A stretch of DNA of 64,000 bases, taken from Dimorphilus gyrociliatus (Eukaryota > Annelida > Polychaeta > Dinophilidae). Numbering within the stretch: the first letter of the stretch is position 1; the number at the start of each line of letters is the position of its first letter. The translations under genes were made by a program, and so were the position numbers. This document shows, piece by piece, positions 11,896 through 23,036 of this stretch. Below the pieces are notes generated by a model. The model made no database searches. It had not been told where the DNA came from and saw only the letters and a list, made by a program, of their open reading frames with translations. The stretch spans positions 186,001 to 250,000 of the forward strand of contig CAJFCJ010000024.1 in NCBI GenBank assembly GCA_904063045.1, read 5' to 3'.

Positions 11896-12263
11896 CCAGC
11901 TTACATAAAAACTATGTAACGATTGTCAGCCTAAGAATTAAGTACTTTCTTATTTTGAAGTTTGGAGGGAAAATATAAATATAATCAATAATTAATAATT
12001 CGTTCTAGACATCAGTTGTATAGTCATATTTTCAAGCTAATTATGTAAATATTCTCGTAAATGAACTTTTAGCATATGCAAATATATTTGGTGTGCATAT
12101 AGTTTATTATACATAATGTAACTGCTATATAAAATATACTTAAACAATACATAAATCTTTTTTTTTAAACAAAACAAGCAAAGTAGCTATTGTATCTTGT
12201 TTTCATATCTATAAATGGTTAGATTCCCAAGGAAATATTAATCATATTGCATATATATTGCAT

Positions 12264-12277
12264 ACGCCATCTATAGG
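12264..12277 (-). promoter_or_regulatory. CTCF-like motif
   Basis: Minus-strand reading CCTATAGATGGCGT keeps the CC start and the AGATGGCG core, with three mismatches. It lies in the gap between receptor genes 4 and 5. Confidence 0.45.
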
Positions 12278-12795
12278 ATTTAAAATATGCATTTGAAATA
12301 AAGGCATCTTAAATAGGGCTTTATGATGTATAATAGAACATTATTAAATATAGAAGGATTATTAAATTTTTAGACACTACATATTTATATCACCATTATT
12401 TATATAGATATATATATTTTAGGTCTAGAATATAAAGGGTTAAAAATGTCTATATCATGACTAAATGACTGTTGTAAATTAACTTCAGAGATAAAATGAA
12501 GGTAACTAATCCATGCTTTGTAGAGTACATTGCTATGAATTTTCGCAAAATGAGCCTTCAAGCAATGTAAAACCAGCTTTTAATCTTCCTTTGGTTTAAA
12601 ACTTTAAAAAGCTATCATGTAGAATGCAAAATGAAACGATAATAAGATATATAATCATGTAACATTTTATTTTATACTAACAATGCAAAATTTAATCAAT
12701 ACATATGGAAATAGATATTGAAATATCATCATAAAAAAACCCCTTAAACTATCTTTGTAGGAAAATTATTGTAAATCTATCAAAAATATTACCAA

Positions 12796-13800
12796 CTACG
12801 ACTGATTTGTTGCTCTACTGTCATTTGAATGACTTAACTCTTCAACATGAACTATTAGTTCTTTCTTAATAAAAAATACTTTAAATATAGCATAACGATG
12901 TAATTCTCTTTTAAATTTATCATATCGAAATGTATAGATAAATGGATTAACGCAACAATTAACAAATACCATAAACACTGTAAATTGGTAATAATCTCCA
13001 TCTAACTGATGAATTAAATTGAATTGAAAGCCAAGGAAGTATGTTTGATTCCAAAACCAACAAATAATAAAGGCAAATGCGACTAAGGCGAATGTTTTTA
13101 TGCTGTTCTTTCTGACTCTTGAATTAAACATTTGGCTATTTTGACTCGGATTAATTGTAACATTCCTCTTTGCCAGTATTACTGCTAGAGATATATACGT
13201 AAATGCTATAATAGCTAACGGAAAGATAAACTGTATAAATATTATAAAAATTCCAACTACACGTCTCGTCAAATCATTCGGCCAGTTGATAAATTGTCCA
13301 CAAGTTCCATCCTCAAGAACTTTACTTGTTGTTGCCTGATGAGAGAACTGATACGGAATGAATATCAGCCATATTATTATAGCTATTATTATAGTCTTCT
13401 TTTGTGAAAAGTTCTTGTGAGCAACAACAAATCTTACGGATAAATAGCGTTCAATTGATAAAACTACCAAATTATATGTTGAGGCAACAAGAATACCCCA
13501 TACTGGGACTCCTCCAAACCATGCACTACAATACCATTTAATAGCAGTCGGACTAAGACTCTTCTGATCAACTAATCTCTCTGTCCAATGATCGGTCATA
13601 AGTAAAATCGAAGCTAAACCATCTAAAAGACTCTGATTTACCAGAAAAATTGTTGATAAAGACTTTTTCAAATTATTATTCGCTCTACAAACAATAATCA
13701 ATACAAAGGTATTTCCAATAGTTCCTAAAATTGAAATTGTTGTTATTATAATATCTTGTATTAGTTCCAACTTTGAATTAGAGTTAATGCTGCTGTTCAT
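12796..13800 (-). CDS. Class A (rhodopsin-like) GPCR, family member 5
   Basis: Intronless receptor gene. The open frame extends to an upstream Met at 13875, but the Met at 13800 (MNSSINSNSK) aligns with the short, glycosylated N-termini of its relatives and was chosen; the longer version would give 359 residues. Landmarks are GTIGNTFVL in TM1, LLDG in TM2, WYCSAWF at TM3, IERY as DRY variant, CWFWNQ in TM6 (Trp instead of Ile after CWF) and NPFIY in TM7 preceded by NCCV. It belongs to the same family as the four receptors upstream but is outside the converted pair. The tail is His/Glu/Ser rich. Ligand unknown. Confidence 0.9.
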   Translation of the reverse strand: MNSSINSNSKLELIQDIIITTISILGTIGNTFVLIIVCRANNNLKKSLSTIFLVNQSLLDGLASILLMTDHWTERLVDQKSLSPTAIKWYCSAWFGGVPVWGILVASTYNLVVLSIERYLSVRFVVAHKNFSQKKTIIIAIIIWLIFIPYQFSHQATTSKVLEDGTCGQFINWPNDLTRRVVGIFIIFIQFIFPLAIIAFTYISLAVILAKRNVTINPSQNSQMFNSRVRKNSIKTFALVAFAFIICWFWNQTYFLGFQFNLIHQLDGDYYQFTVFMVFVNCCVNPFIYTFRYDKFKRELHRYAIFKVFFIKKELIVHVEELSHSNDSRATNQS

Positions 13801-14504
13801 CCTACTCGGTGGCATGTACGGATCTGTAATACTCTTTATCGCACAGAGGGCGTCTAAAACATTTTTGTGCCACAAAAAAAAGAGTATCTAAAAAAAAGAC
13901 CTTCAATGGTAAAGTGAAAAAAATCGCAAAATTTCTATTATTTACTTTAGGGCTATAGCAGATAGTATAGACAAATAAATCTAATAAAGATAAGCTTGAA
14001 CATTTATATACAGTATATATCTCTCTATATATATAGATATAAATAAATAAATATCTACTTATATATACATATATAAATATTCCAACATAAGTATTTTTAT
14101 GTATGATTTAAAAAAGAGTACTACTTATACACAAGGACAAAAAGAGAATTCTCTCAGCTTTTTATCCATTTATTACAAGACAAAACAATCTTTTTTGAAG
14201 AGTATCATCAGTCGGCAGCTTATAAGTAGTTTTTATTCCGTATAAAATCATTATGATATACAATTTATTTGTTATTTATGCTATTTATTATGTCATTTAG
14301 ATGCTCTATTATTTTAGGCTTATTAACAAAAGTTTTTTTTTAACATTTATAATAATTTATGTTAATTATTCAAGTGCCTTAATTAATTTACACAAAATAA
14401 ATGTAAATCAGAAGTAAATCAATGATTTTTAATTATTGAATACAATATAAACAATTAAAAATGAAAAGCTTTAGATAGCTTTATTAAAGATGTACTTATA
14501 TACA

Positions 14505-14561
<57 letters not shown>

Positions 14562-15508
14562 GTTCAATCACGTTATCAAATAAAACATATTGTCAACATC
14601 ATTGTTTAATCCATTATTTTTATAAAAATAACAATAGCACGATTACTAATGATTGATTTGACTATTGTCTAAGCCTTATTTAAATCATATCAATAAAAAG
14701 AGTATTCAATATTATATTGAATTAATTAATTATTGTAAAAAGTCAACATTAACTAGACCAGAATTGGATTAATATATTTTCTATTTATTATTTAAATAAT
14801 AATTCAAATTCGGTCTTATCATAGTAATTGACTTTTTTTTAGTACGTTTTTTGCGATATGTAGCAATGGTATCTGAAGATTTCGTCCCAAATCACCCAAA
14901 ATAATTACGATTAAAGAAAAAAATTATATCGACTATTATTTCTTAGATATTTCGACTGAATGATTAATCTCGGTTGAGAGATGGTTTCGGATGAAATCTC
15001 CCATGACCACTTAATGATATTTATATTAATAAAATAATAAAACTTGAACTTACAAAAAACTTCTTCAAAACAATTGTACATTTTTGTTTTGTTTGAATAC
15101 AGTGATTTGTTTGAATACAAGGTTTTTTTTAGTATTTTTTTAAAGCCTCTGGTAACCAGATCGACTAAAATAAGATTAAAAAGGAAAAGATTATAAGAAT
15201 TAAGTAATTTACATTTAAAAACATTTAGTAAAACTATTGAAATTATACTATCTATGCAAATATCCTGTACGCATACTGACTTATACATATACTGTAAATT
15301 ATCTTCTTAATACTTAAAAATATACATATGCATATCATAATTATATGAATATTAATTAGGTAATAAATAGAAATATAGACAGAAAAAAAAGAGATAAATA
15401 ATGTTGATTTAGAAAAAATGTTATTTATTTTACTAAAAATGATTTTACTTTATGTGGATATTTTTTGATTTAATATTCACTTTTCTCTGAAAATAGAAAT
15501 AGAGTACT
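13801..15508. other. Intergenic, very A+T rich
   Basis: Contains an ATACAGTAT copy at 14008-14016 and a long AT microsatellite at about 14509-14559. A 125-codon open frame on the minus strand (14911-15288) is low-complexity and has no recognisable feature, so it is not annotated as a gene. Confidence 0.55.
14509..14559. repeat. (AT)n microsatellite
   Basis: About 50 bases of pure alternating AT in intergenic DNA, the longest such run noted in the first 20 kb. Confidence 0.9.
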
Positions 15509-15736
15509 TTACTTTCCACAGGGCTTCATGTTCACCATGTTGTCAGCAAAAGTTAGAGGTAACTGAACAATACCAAGAACAGCCTCCGCTGCTCCTTTCA
15601 TAGCTTCAATGCAAGCTCCGAAAGGTAACAAACATACGTACAACCAGGCTAGTAAAAATCCAATTGGCCAGCCCACAAAAATTAAACCAAAAAACCAAAT
15701 TACAGCCCATAGAAGTCCTGGACAAAGATCCGCCAT
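15509..15736 (-). CDS. Small conserved two-helix membrane protein
   Basis: Single-exon ORF of 75 residues beginning MADLCPGLLW. Two hydrophobic segments (about residues 6-24 and 26-44) joined by a Gly-Pro turn (VGWPIG) form a likely hairpin; the rest is an amphipathic stretch with the tract GIVQLPLTFADNMV and ends MKPCGK. The protein resembles a small uncharacterised membrane-protein family I associate with insects and other invertebrates, with the same start and the Cys-Leu-Leu-Pro-Phe-Gly-Ala-Cys motif, but no function is known to me. The two cysteines next to the second helix could be lipidated (inference). The frame is intact and codon use looks ordinary, so it is probably a real gene despite its size. 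Confidence 0.7.
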   Translation of the reverse strand: MADLCPGLLWAVIWFFGLIFVGWPIGFLLAWLYVCLLPFGACIEAMKGAAEAVLGIVQLPLTFADNMVNMKPCGK

Positions 15737-16579
15737 ATTTCCGGCTGTTTATTTAACTTGTACTCAAAGATATATTCAACAAAATGATGAAAAAAGTTGC
15801 ATGAGCAGTTTTACCTCTAGAGAATGTATTCCAACTAATAAACAAAAAATAACTGTGTGTCCAAGTAGAAGCGGGGATGCGATTTAAGAGCGTATTAAAA
15901 ATAAGAAATGCCTCAGTTCCTAGGCGACAAGGTACAATAAATATTTATCTCAGATAAAGTAAGATAATTGCATACTTTCTAGATAAAAGAGCGAACTGCT
16001 TTAACAGGTTAGATCGACATATATATGTATAGTTTTAAAAAGGGAAGCGACCTTTCAAGAAAATTCTGCGGAATTAGTAGATCGTTCTCATTGTCTTACA
16101 AAGGGAAGAGTAATTGTACATGCATTAAAAAAATACTCTGTATCATTCTTTATCTTGTTTAAACTGTAATACGCCTATAGCCTAATATCAAACAGAGTGA
16201 TGTAATATCACCAGGTGCTCTCTTTTATGTGTAACAAAAACCTCGCCTACAAAAGGGAGCCTTCTAATCCGTAGAAAGCATTACTCTGAATTTTATAATT
16301 AATAAAATCTAGCTGCTACATAGAATGTATATAAACTTGTAGAATACTATACATGTATAAATTAACCATCTAGAGAGCATGTATCACATGTCATTTAGTT
16401 TAACGTGATAAAGATATGAATTGCTAATTTACAGTTAAATCAACAATCAATCGAGATAATAAGTTTAAAGAGTATTTTTTTAAAAGATTAACAAATTAAA
16501 AATTATAAAAATTTATAAAAGTTTTAATAAATGTATTTTTCTGTCACAGGTAATTTTTATAAAGGTAAAGTGAGAATTT
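15737..16579. other. Intergenic, no gene seen
   Basis: Upstream of the small membrane protein (start 15736) and downstream of the THUMPD3-like gene. A plus-strand 92-codon frame at 15609-15887 overlaps the small gene antisense and is regarded as its shadow. Confidence 0.5.
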
Positions 16580-18647
16580 TCAAAGTCTTCGCAAAAAGTA
16601 TACAGCTGCTGCTAATCCTCCAACATTGACACCAATAGTTTGACATCTCTTCCACAAATGGGATAGTTTACTTAGAGTCTGTAGATATTCATAATTATAA
16701 TGTTTTTACTATTTTACTTACATGTATAGCTATAAATTGTATACAACAGGGTTTAGGTTTACAGTATATTATATAGCTAAATTAATATTATTATTTTCTA
16801 TTACCTTATTCTATCGTATATGGCTTAGATAATGTATTTATACTTACATGTAGCATACATTTCTTATCCTGAGTTAGAAGACAAGCCCTGCCTGATTCTT
16901 GTTTACACACCCTTGCCATTTCAGTTAAGGCTTTTGGATATAGTTCCCAGTTGTTTCTCTTCGAGCCGCTTCTCTTTCCAAAAGGCTTTTATTTTAAAAA
17001 AATAACACGAATAATTTTTAGTTCATTAGACCTTAATATAACTTACCATGTCCGTGACAAATACATCTACAAAGTTATCTTTTAAAGGTAGAGCAGTTAC
17101 ATCCCATTTATGAATGCTCATTTTATGAATAACACCAGCATTTTCCAAGTTTGTAAGTGACTTTGATAGTAGTTTTTCATCAATATCTCCGCAAAGGTGA
17201 ATGTTTTCTTGCCAATTCAAACAGGCCTTAATAAAAATTTAGTAAGAAAATTGATAAAAACCCTTACTTATTTATGTGTAAATCTACCTCGATAGGAATC
17301 GATCCACCACCGCACATAGGATCACAGACAACCTCTCCAGGTTGTATATGGCACAATCTAAGGAAAATAGTAAAAATAATAGAACTTTGCTTTTTAATAC
17401 GATAATAGTAGTATTATAAACCATTCTACCTGCACATATTATAGCCTATAGTTGATCTAAGAGAAGTAGACGTAAATGCTATTAAATGACGTTTGTGCAA
17501 TGAGCTTTTAGTAACTCCTACACCAACGTAGACATGATCATCCTGGATTAAGAAAAAGTAGCTCATTAAAGTTTTTTGGTACATTTCTTATACAATAACC
17601 ATATATAAGCTTTTATTTTAGTTATATGATGCTTTACATATTTCTGCGGTAACACCCTAGTACAAATAAAATAAGAACAAAGGTCTATAGTCACAAGTAC
17701 AGTACTTGAAAAGATTTTTTACTTTATAACATGTAATTTAATAAACAATGATTTTATAAATCATCTTCCTAACTTTTAAGATAAATGATTTAGTAATGTG
17801 ATAGGTTGGATACAATTAGATGACTGATGCATATAGAGAAATATATGAAACTTGTTATTTTCTTTCGTAAACATTGTAAGAGTTACAAATAACTGAATAA
17901 TAGTCGAATAAGAAATCATCTATTTAAGAAAGAGATTATTACCTGAACGAATAGAACGCAGTCAATGTCAAAATTTTTTAAATCGACATTCCAATTGAAG
18001 TAGTCGTGAATCCCACCTCCGAAAAATTTTTGTAGGTCAGTTGACTGGAAATTATGTTTCATTTTATATGCAGCTCTAAAGCAAGTACCCCTAAATTTTG
18101 GTTTAGTTTTATCAAATGATTTGTTATCTTCATCTGAACATCTATAATCGAGAGGTGGCTTTATTTTGATCCTCTCTTCCCAGCCAGGTGCAGGATTATG
18201 GTCGATAGGATGTGGAAACGAATGAAACAGAGACCATAATTCTATTGCCCTTTTCCAATCTATATTTGGTATTAGCTCTTTAAATTGTTGACAATTATCA
18301 ATCTGTTAGAAAAATGTTTATAATAATTATCACGTGTATCTCTTGAGAAAACAGCAATTACCGTCGTATTGGCAAATTTAAAGTCTCTAAAGTGATTAAT
18401 GATAATAAAGACATTATCAATAGATTGCAAATCCAAAACCTAGAGATAAAAGCGAATATTAGCATGAGAATTGAACCGGCTATATATTATCGCTCACAAC
18501 CTCCTTAGCTTTGCTAACAGGTATGGTAAATTGAATGCAGCCTCTTTCTACAATGCTATCGACGTCAAATTTTTCTTTAACCTCTTCTGCAGCAACTTTT
18601 TCAAATCCTGTTACAACCGTTGCTTCAAATTCACATAGATTTTCCAT
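16580..18647 (-). CDS. THUMPD3: THUMPD3-type tRNA (guanine-N2)-methyltransferase
   Basis: Eight exons, minus strand: 18501-18647, 18362-18439, 17943-18302, 17430-17542, 17288-17357, 17047-17226, 16848-16985, 16580-16678; all introns GT...AG, joined frame 394 residues. The N-terminus (ATVVTGFEKVAAEEV) matches the start of the THUMP region that binds tRNA. The C-terminal half is a Rossmann-type methyltransferase: CDPMCGGGSIPIE is the SAM-binding loop, and the catalytic motif is DMPFGKR, the form typical of THUMPD3 in place of NPPY. The family makes m2G in the body of tRNAs (THUMPD3 with TRMT112). The protein is somewhat shorter than the human one (about 500), mainly between THUMP and catalytic parts. 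A CTCF-like site lies just upstream (18683-18696). Confidence 0.9.
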
Positions 18648-18682
18648 ATTGAAGAAAGTGTGATATTTTTATTTAGCTGCTA

Positions 18683-18696
18683 ACGCCATCTCTACG
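18683..18696 (-). promoter_or_regulatory. CTCF-like motif close to the THUMPD3 start
   Basis: Minus-strand reading CGTAGAGATGGCGT. The AGATGGCG core is intact; the 5' flank is weak. It lies about 40 bases upstream of the predicted start codon, so in the promoter or 5' UTR. Confidence 0.45.
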
Positions 18697-19243
18697 TTGA
18701 AATGGGATACTCAACCCAGTTCTATTCTGAATATGATAACTTTCACAATATTATGTCGGAATTAAAGTTGATGTAACTAATTTCCAATTATAACTTTAAT
18801 ACATTTTCAAAGTATTCTGACAATATTTCGTAACAAATAAGTGATTGCCTGCAGCTATCCTACAAATCCCTTTTTAAATTCTATACTATTTAAAAATTTC
18901 CGTTTAATTAACACCGCTCACAAAAATATTAAATAGATTTTGGATTAAAATCTTTCTATCTTAAAATCTCTTTTTCCCTAGTTTGAATAGATTCTGAACG
19001 TAAAGAGGATTACTACAACTTTTTACGAGAATAAAACAGCGACATCTACAGCTCAAGTCCTACATGCTTTATTTATAAGAATTAAAATCAATCATTATCT
19101 ATTATGCAGTATGAACATGCCTTTATTTATTAAGTTTTTATATGACATAATCATCTATCAAATAAAATAAGATTAACAATTTGAATGTACAATAAATTTC
19201 ATTGTTACGAAAATAGACAATTATCTGTAGTCTTTTTCAATTG

Positions 19244-20029
19244 TTACATTACAGAACAGACTGCAGATTTCTTCTTATCCCTGTGTGAAGAAACCGAAGT
19301 AACTGCAATATTGTATAAAATATTTTCAGCTGATTGGCTTTCATTTTCAAATACAAGAAATCCGCATTTGTTCATTATTGCCATGTGTTTACCTTCCTCT
19401 GTAGATACAAAACTATATTCTTCCTGCCTGTATTAATTTTTTACAAATATCTTTATATTATTTATTAAATAATACTTAGCAGTTTATTCTATTTACCTTA
19501 TATTGCATATTATAATAATTGGTATTGAATTATTTACAGTACTCTCTATCAATGGCACCCATCTTTCTGAAACATCCCAAAAACTAAATCTATCGTTTGG
19601 TGAATAAACTATAATAACTGCATGACTTTTTAATAATTCTTCTTGTCTTATTGCGTCTAGACTTTTATTAGAAGCTATTTCCGTTAGAACAATTTCACAC
19701 AGTACAGGTAGTTTTTTCCTTTCTTTTGCAGATTGTTTATTTAAAGGTACGGTAACAGTTTGTGAAAACACAAAATCCGTAGAATTAGTATAAAATTCGT
19801 CTAATCCATCTTGAAAAAATGATACTAGAGAAGTTATAAGATGGGTTTTTCCTGTATTTTTATTGCCTAAAACACATATTTTCCTAGTAATCGTCGAAGC
19901 TGTTGAGTATTTATGAACTGTTGTAAGCTTTTCTTTCTTCTTCTTTTTGTCTGTATTCTGTTCAATGTGAATAGTGGGATGTCCTACTCCAGGTAAGCGA
20001 TTGAAACAAGCTGAATTTCTAAAATCCAT
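19244..20029 (-). CDS. Divergent Ras-like P-loop protein with CAAX box, paralogue A
   Basis: Two exons, 19497-20029 and 19244-19427, with a 69-base intron; 238 residues. It is the first of three tandem relatives. A basic N-terminal extension (DKKKKKEK) precedes the P-loop GNKNTGKT at residues 55-62, then a beta-strand/helix order like Ras. The DxxG switch II motif is missing (LTEIASN at that place) and NKxD is replaced by NIRQ, so guanine specificity and hydrolysis are doubtful. The Ras-like end is recognisable: TEEGKHMAIMNKCGFLVFENES corresponds to the region up to the SA motif. The second exon ends in CSVM after basic residues, a farnesyl-type CAAX box, so the protein is predicted to attach to membranes. 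Function unknown; it could be a pseudo-GTPase. Confidence 0.8.
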
Positions 20030-20514
20030 ATTAAGTTATAAAGTCTACCGCAATATCATAATCGCCAGCTAGCTTCTAACTTTCAAATAGACCGCTAGTC
20101 TAAACGAGAAACCTTTTAACCCACTTAATTTTTAGATTTATGTATTGATCCAATTTTTCTGCTCCCTGTATAAAACTTCTTTATCTATTTGTATGAAAGA
20201 ATAATATCTAGGGTGGATTAATAAATACATATACTGTATACTTTAGAAATAATAAATTCATAGCGCCATCTGTAAGATTTTTTATCGATAGACAATTCAA
20301 AAGTATTGAATATTTACAATAGTACGTATTTTTGTATTAATACAAACACTTTATATTGTATCTACACCAAAAATTGAATATATATAATTTAATGGAATAA
20401 ACATGGATTATCGTAAAATAACTTTATTGTTAAAATACAAAAGTCATGGCTGTGACCCTTCGCAATGTCTTTCATACTATATGTTGCATTACTAAACAAT
20501 TAAATGTTTTCCGC
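20030..20514. other. Intergenic gap between Ras-like paralogues A and B
   Basis: Short gap with a CTCF-like site at 20263-20276 and an ATACTGTAT copy at 20231-20239. No gene seen. Confidence 0.5.
20263..20276 (-). promoter_or_regulatory. CTCF-like motif
   Basis: Minus-strand reading CTTACAGATGGCGC. Full CAGATGGCGC core, three mismatches in the 5' part. It lies about 230 bases upstream of paralogue A. Confidence 0.45.
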
Positions 20515-21311
20515 CTACAATAAACAACAAACTTCATTTTTCTTCTTATAAACGTTTAACGATAAAATTAGATTCGTTATAGTCTTCATAAGATCTTCGA
20601 TTATTTGATTGTCATTTGTGAACGAGGCAAACTTTACACCATTAAGAAATGCTCTTTCTTGACCAACTTCTAAAGAAAAACATCGAATGTCGTCTTGTCT
20701 ATTAAAAAAGAAAAAAGTTATTATATTTGATTTTGCAGTCTACAATAGAAACATTAATTTAAATCTTACCTGTAATTATCAATAATTAATGCAGGTGTTG
20801 TTAATTTATGAATAAATTTCAACCATCTGTTTGTTAAATCATCGAAACTTGTTTGATCGTTTGATGAATAAACAAATATTATTAAATGACAATTGTTTAT
20901 TTCTTTTCTTCTTAATTCATCACATTCCTTCAATGAACTGATTTCAATAAATTCCAATTCAAGAAATTTACTGGCTTCTTTAGTTTGAAATTTTTCAGAA
21001 ACGCTTAAAAGTGGAATGTTAATTGTATATTTTGTCAGAAATCTTGAATAAACTCCATTTGATGAATAGCTACTCTCAATCCACGAAACTTTCCCCAATG
21101 ACTTAATTATATGTGTTTTACCAACATTCTTATTACCAAGAACACATACTTTTCGTTCGATATTAAGTTTTTTTCGACCATCATTATCTACTGGATTGTT
21201 AAAATTACCTGTAAAATAAGGTCCTTCGGGAACTTTATAGTCCATTGAGTCTAAATCTGGCCAAATCGAACCAAGATTTCCTATGCCAACTTTCCTCCAT
21301 CGTTGTTCCAT
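20515..21311 (-). CDS. Divergent Ras-like P-loop protein with CAAX box, paralogue B
   Basis: Two exons, 20770-21311 and 20515-20698, joined in the same phase as paralogue A; the second exon has the same length (184 bases). 241 residues. P-loop GNKNVGKT at 59-66. Switch II DxxG is absent (LEFIEISSLK at that position) and NKxD is replaced by NYRQ. The strand HLIIFVYSSNDQTSFDDL corresponds to Ras beta4 and the following region. The C-terminal part ends YKKKNEVCCLL: a polybasic stretch followed by CCLL, a geranylgeranyl-type CAAX box. Membrane attachment is therefore predicted, with a different lipid preference from paralogue A. Function unknown. Confidence 0.8.
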
Positions 21312-21596
21312 ACTGAAGAAATTGTAGCTATCAACTGAAAGATACTAATCGCACTTTGATTACTAGTCTAGTGATCTACGCAATAATATGATTATTGTTG
21401 TGATTACTCCTTCTTATTTTATTTATTATTTATTATTCATAGACTAACATTTTATATCTGATTTAATCTCTTTTATTCCAACCTTAAAGAGTATAAATAA
21501 ATATAAATAGGATCAAAATTTCTTTTTCTTTATACGCTATTATGATATTTAATTATTAATAAATATTGAATAAATTTCCGGTCAGAATATATTTAA

Positions 21597-21637
<41 letters not shown>

Positions 21638-22345
21638 TGATCGAAAAGTAGCAGGTAGCAATATCAAAGCATAGGCCAGGAAGGTGAGCAGACTGATTCC
21701 AAGCAACTTTATATTAGAATAATAGAATATTGCTTTGTAAAGAGACAGAATAACAATGGTTATGATTAAAAGGTATAAAAATATTGAACCGTGTAAGCGA
21801 GAATAAATAATCTTTACTGAAAAGGAATTTGAAAAGGAAGTAAAATTTTTTTAAATTAGAAAATAAGCTTTCCATAGAAAATAAAATCTCTTACAAATTG
21901 TCATATTAATAGTTCATTTATTAATTTTAAGTCTACATAGAAATGTCGTTCAACTACGACTTCTATAAAAAAAAATACTAAAATGTATACGTACATAATA
22001 TAAATAAGGTATCATTTTACATGTACAGATATACGCCTAATAAATTTTGTTAGAGCTAATTTTAACTTCTTTATTGATAAATAATTTAATTAAGGTATTA
22101 AATATAGTTTACTTTATTCCTATTTCAAATTGAAAAATTCAAGTGACTAATGTTAATTGCACAAGATTTAACATGGTTATGTAATTATTATATACTTTTT
22201 GTTAATTCTTGAATTTTCCAATGCTTAAACTAAAAATAGAAATAAAATTCAAACTTTAAACTTCAACATAAACAATCAGGTTACTTCGCACATACAGGAA
22301 TAATTTAATAATTTATTACACATATATATAGTTAGATCTTTCAAT
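21312..22345. other. Intergenic gap between Ras-like paralogues B and C
   Basis: About 1 kb, A+T rich, with an AT microsatellite at roughly 21600-21634. No gene or RNA recognised. Confidence 0.5.
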
Positions 22346-23036
22346 TTACATTAAGCAGCATGAAGATGACTTCTCACGTTTTTTGGAGCATAGAGCAAAT
22401 ATTCCGATTTCTCTTAAACAATTCTGGATCGTTTCTTCGTCGTTGAAGAACTCCAAATGTAATGCATTATACTTCTTTGCTAAAGATTTTCCTTGTTGTT
22501 CTGACACATGGGGCTTTAGCCTATTTCTGATTTAAAAATCATATTGATTTAGTTATAAAGTTTATTAGCTATGATATTATGTACCTCGTGTTGCGGATAA
22601 ATATCTTTGGTATTTTTTCTGATAGGTATGCTGGAATCCAGTAGTTTTCAATACTTTCTAAACTTTCTCTATTTTGACTTGAATAGACAATAATAATTAG
22701 GTGACAGTTTGATATTTTGTCTTTCAAAATAGCTTCGTATGGATATGGTTTTATGTCCCAAAACTTTGCTGCTAAATATTTCCAATGAATGTTACCGTGC
22801 TCACTGTAAGTTAAAGTCATTTGAGTTTCCGCTGCATTTATATCAGAGTCACCCTTTTTTCCAGTGAATTTTTCGAAGATAAAAGACTTTCCAACCGTCA
22901 CATCTCCCAATAAACAAATGTCTTTTTTTGGAAAATTTTTAGCCTTTCCAGATTTACTAAGGGTACCTGTTGAAGCTCTTCTATAAAAGTCATCTTGGAA
23001 GCTTTTCGAAAACGAGTTTTCTTGAAATCCAATCAT
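22346..23036 (-). CDS. Divergent Ras-like P-loop protein with CAAX box, paralogue C
   Basis: Two exons, 22585-23036 and 22346-22526; 210 residues from the Met at 23036. An upstream in-frame Met at 23096 exists, but the later one gives an N-terminus like its relatives. P-loop GDVTVGKS at residues 44-51, with Ser replacing the usual second Thr as in Ras. In place of DxxG stands WDIKPYP, which keeps the Trp-Asp but not the Gly; NKxD is replaced by NTRN. The part encoded by exon 2 (SEQQGKSLAKKYNALHLEF) is clearly like the Ras segment before the SA motif, which supports family membership. The end is KKREKSSSCCLM, a CAAX box with basic residues ahead. Most divergent of the three. Confidence 0.78.

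Larger units (their letters stand above)
11013..12795. other. Intergenic region between GPCR genes 4 and 5
   Basis: About 1.8 kb without a recognisable gene. It contains an AT microsatellite around 11442-11470 and two CTCF-like sites (11882-11895, 12264-12277). It should include the promoter of the receptor starting at 11012. Confidence 0.55.

Noticed and set aside
14911-15288. 125-codon minus-strand frame
   Set aside because: Composition follows the A+T-rich background (Asn, Lys, Leu, Phe runs), no motif, no partner exon and no known family.
19185-19436. 83-codon plus-strand frame
   Set aside because: It is antisense to the CAAX-bearing second exon of Ras-like paralogue A, which has good splice sites and a continuing frame.
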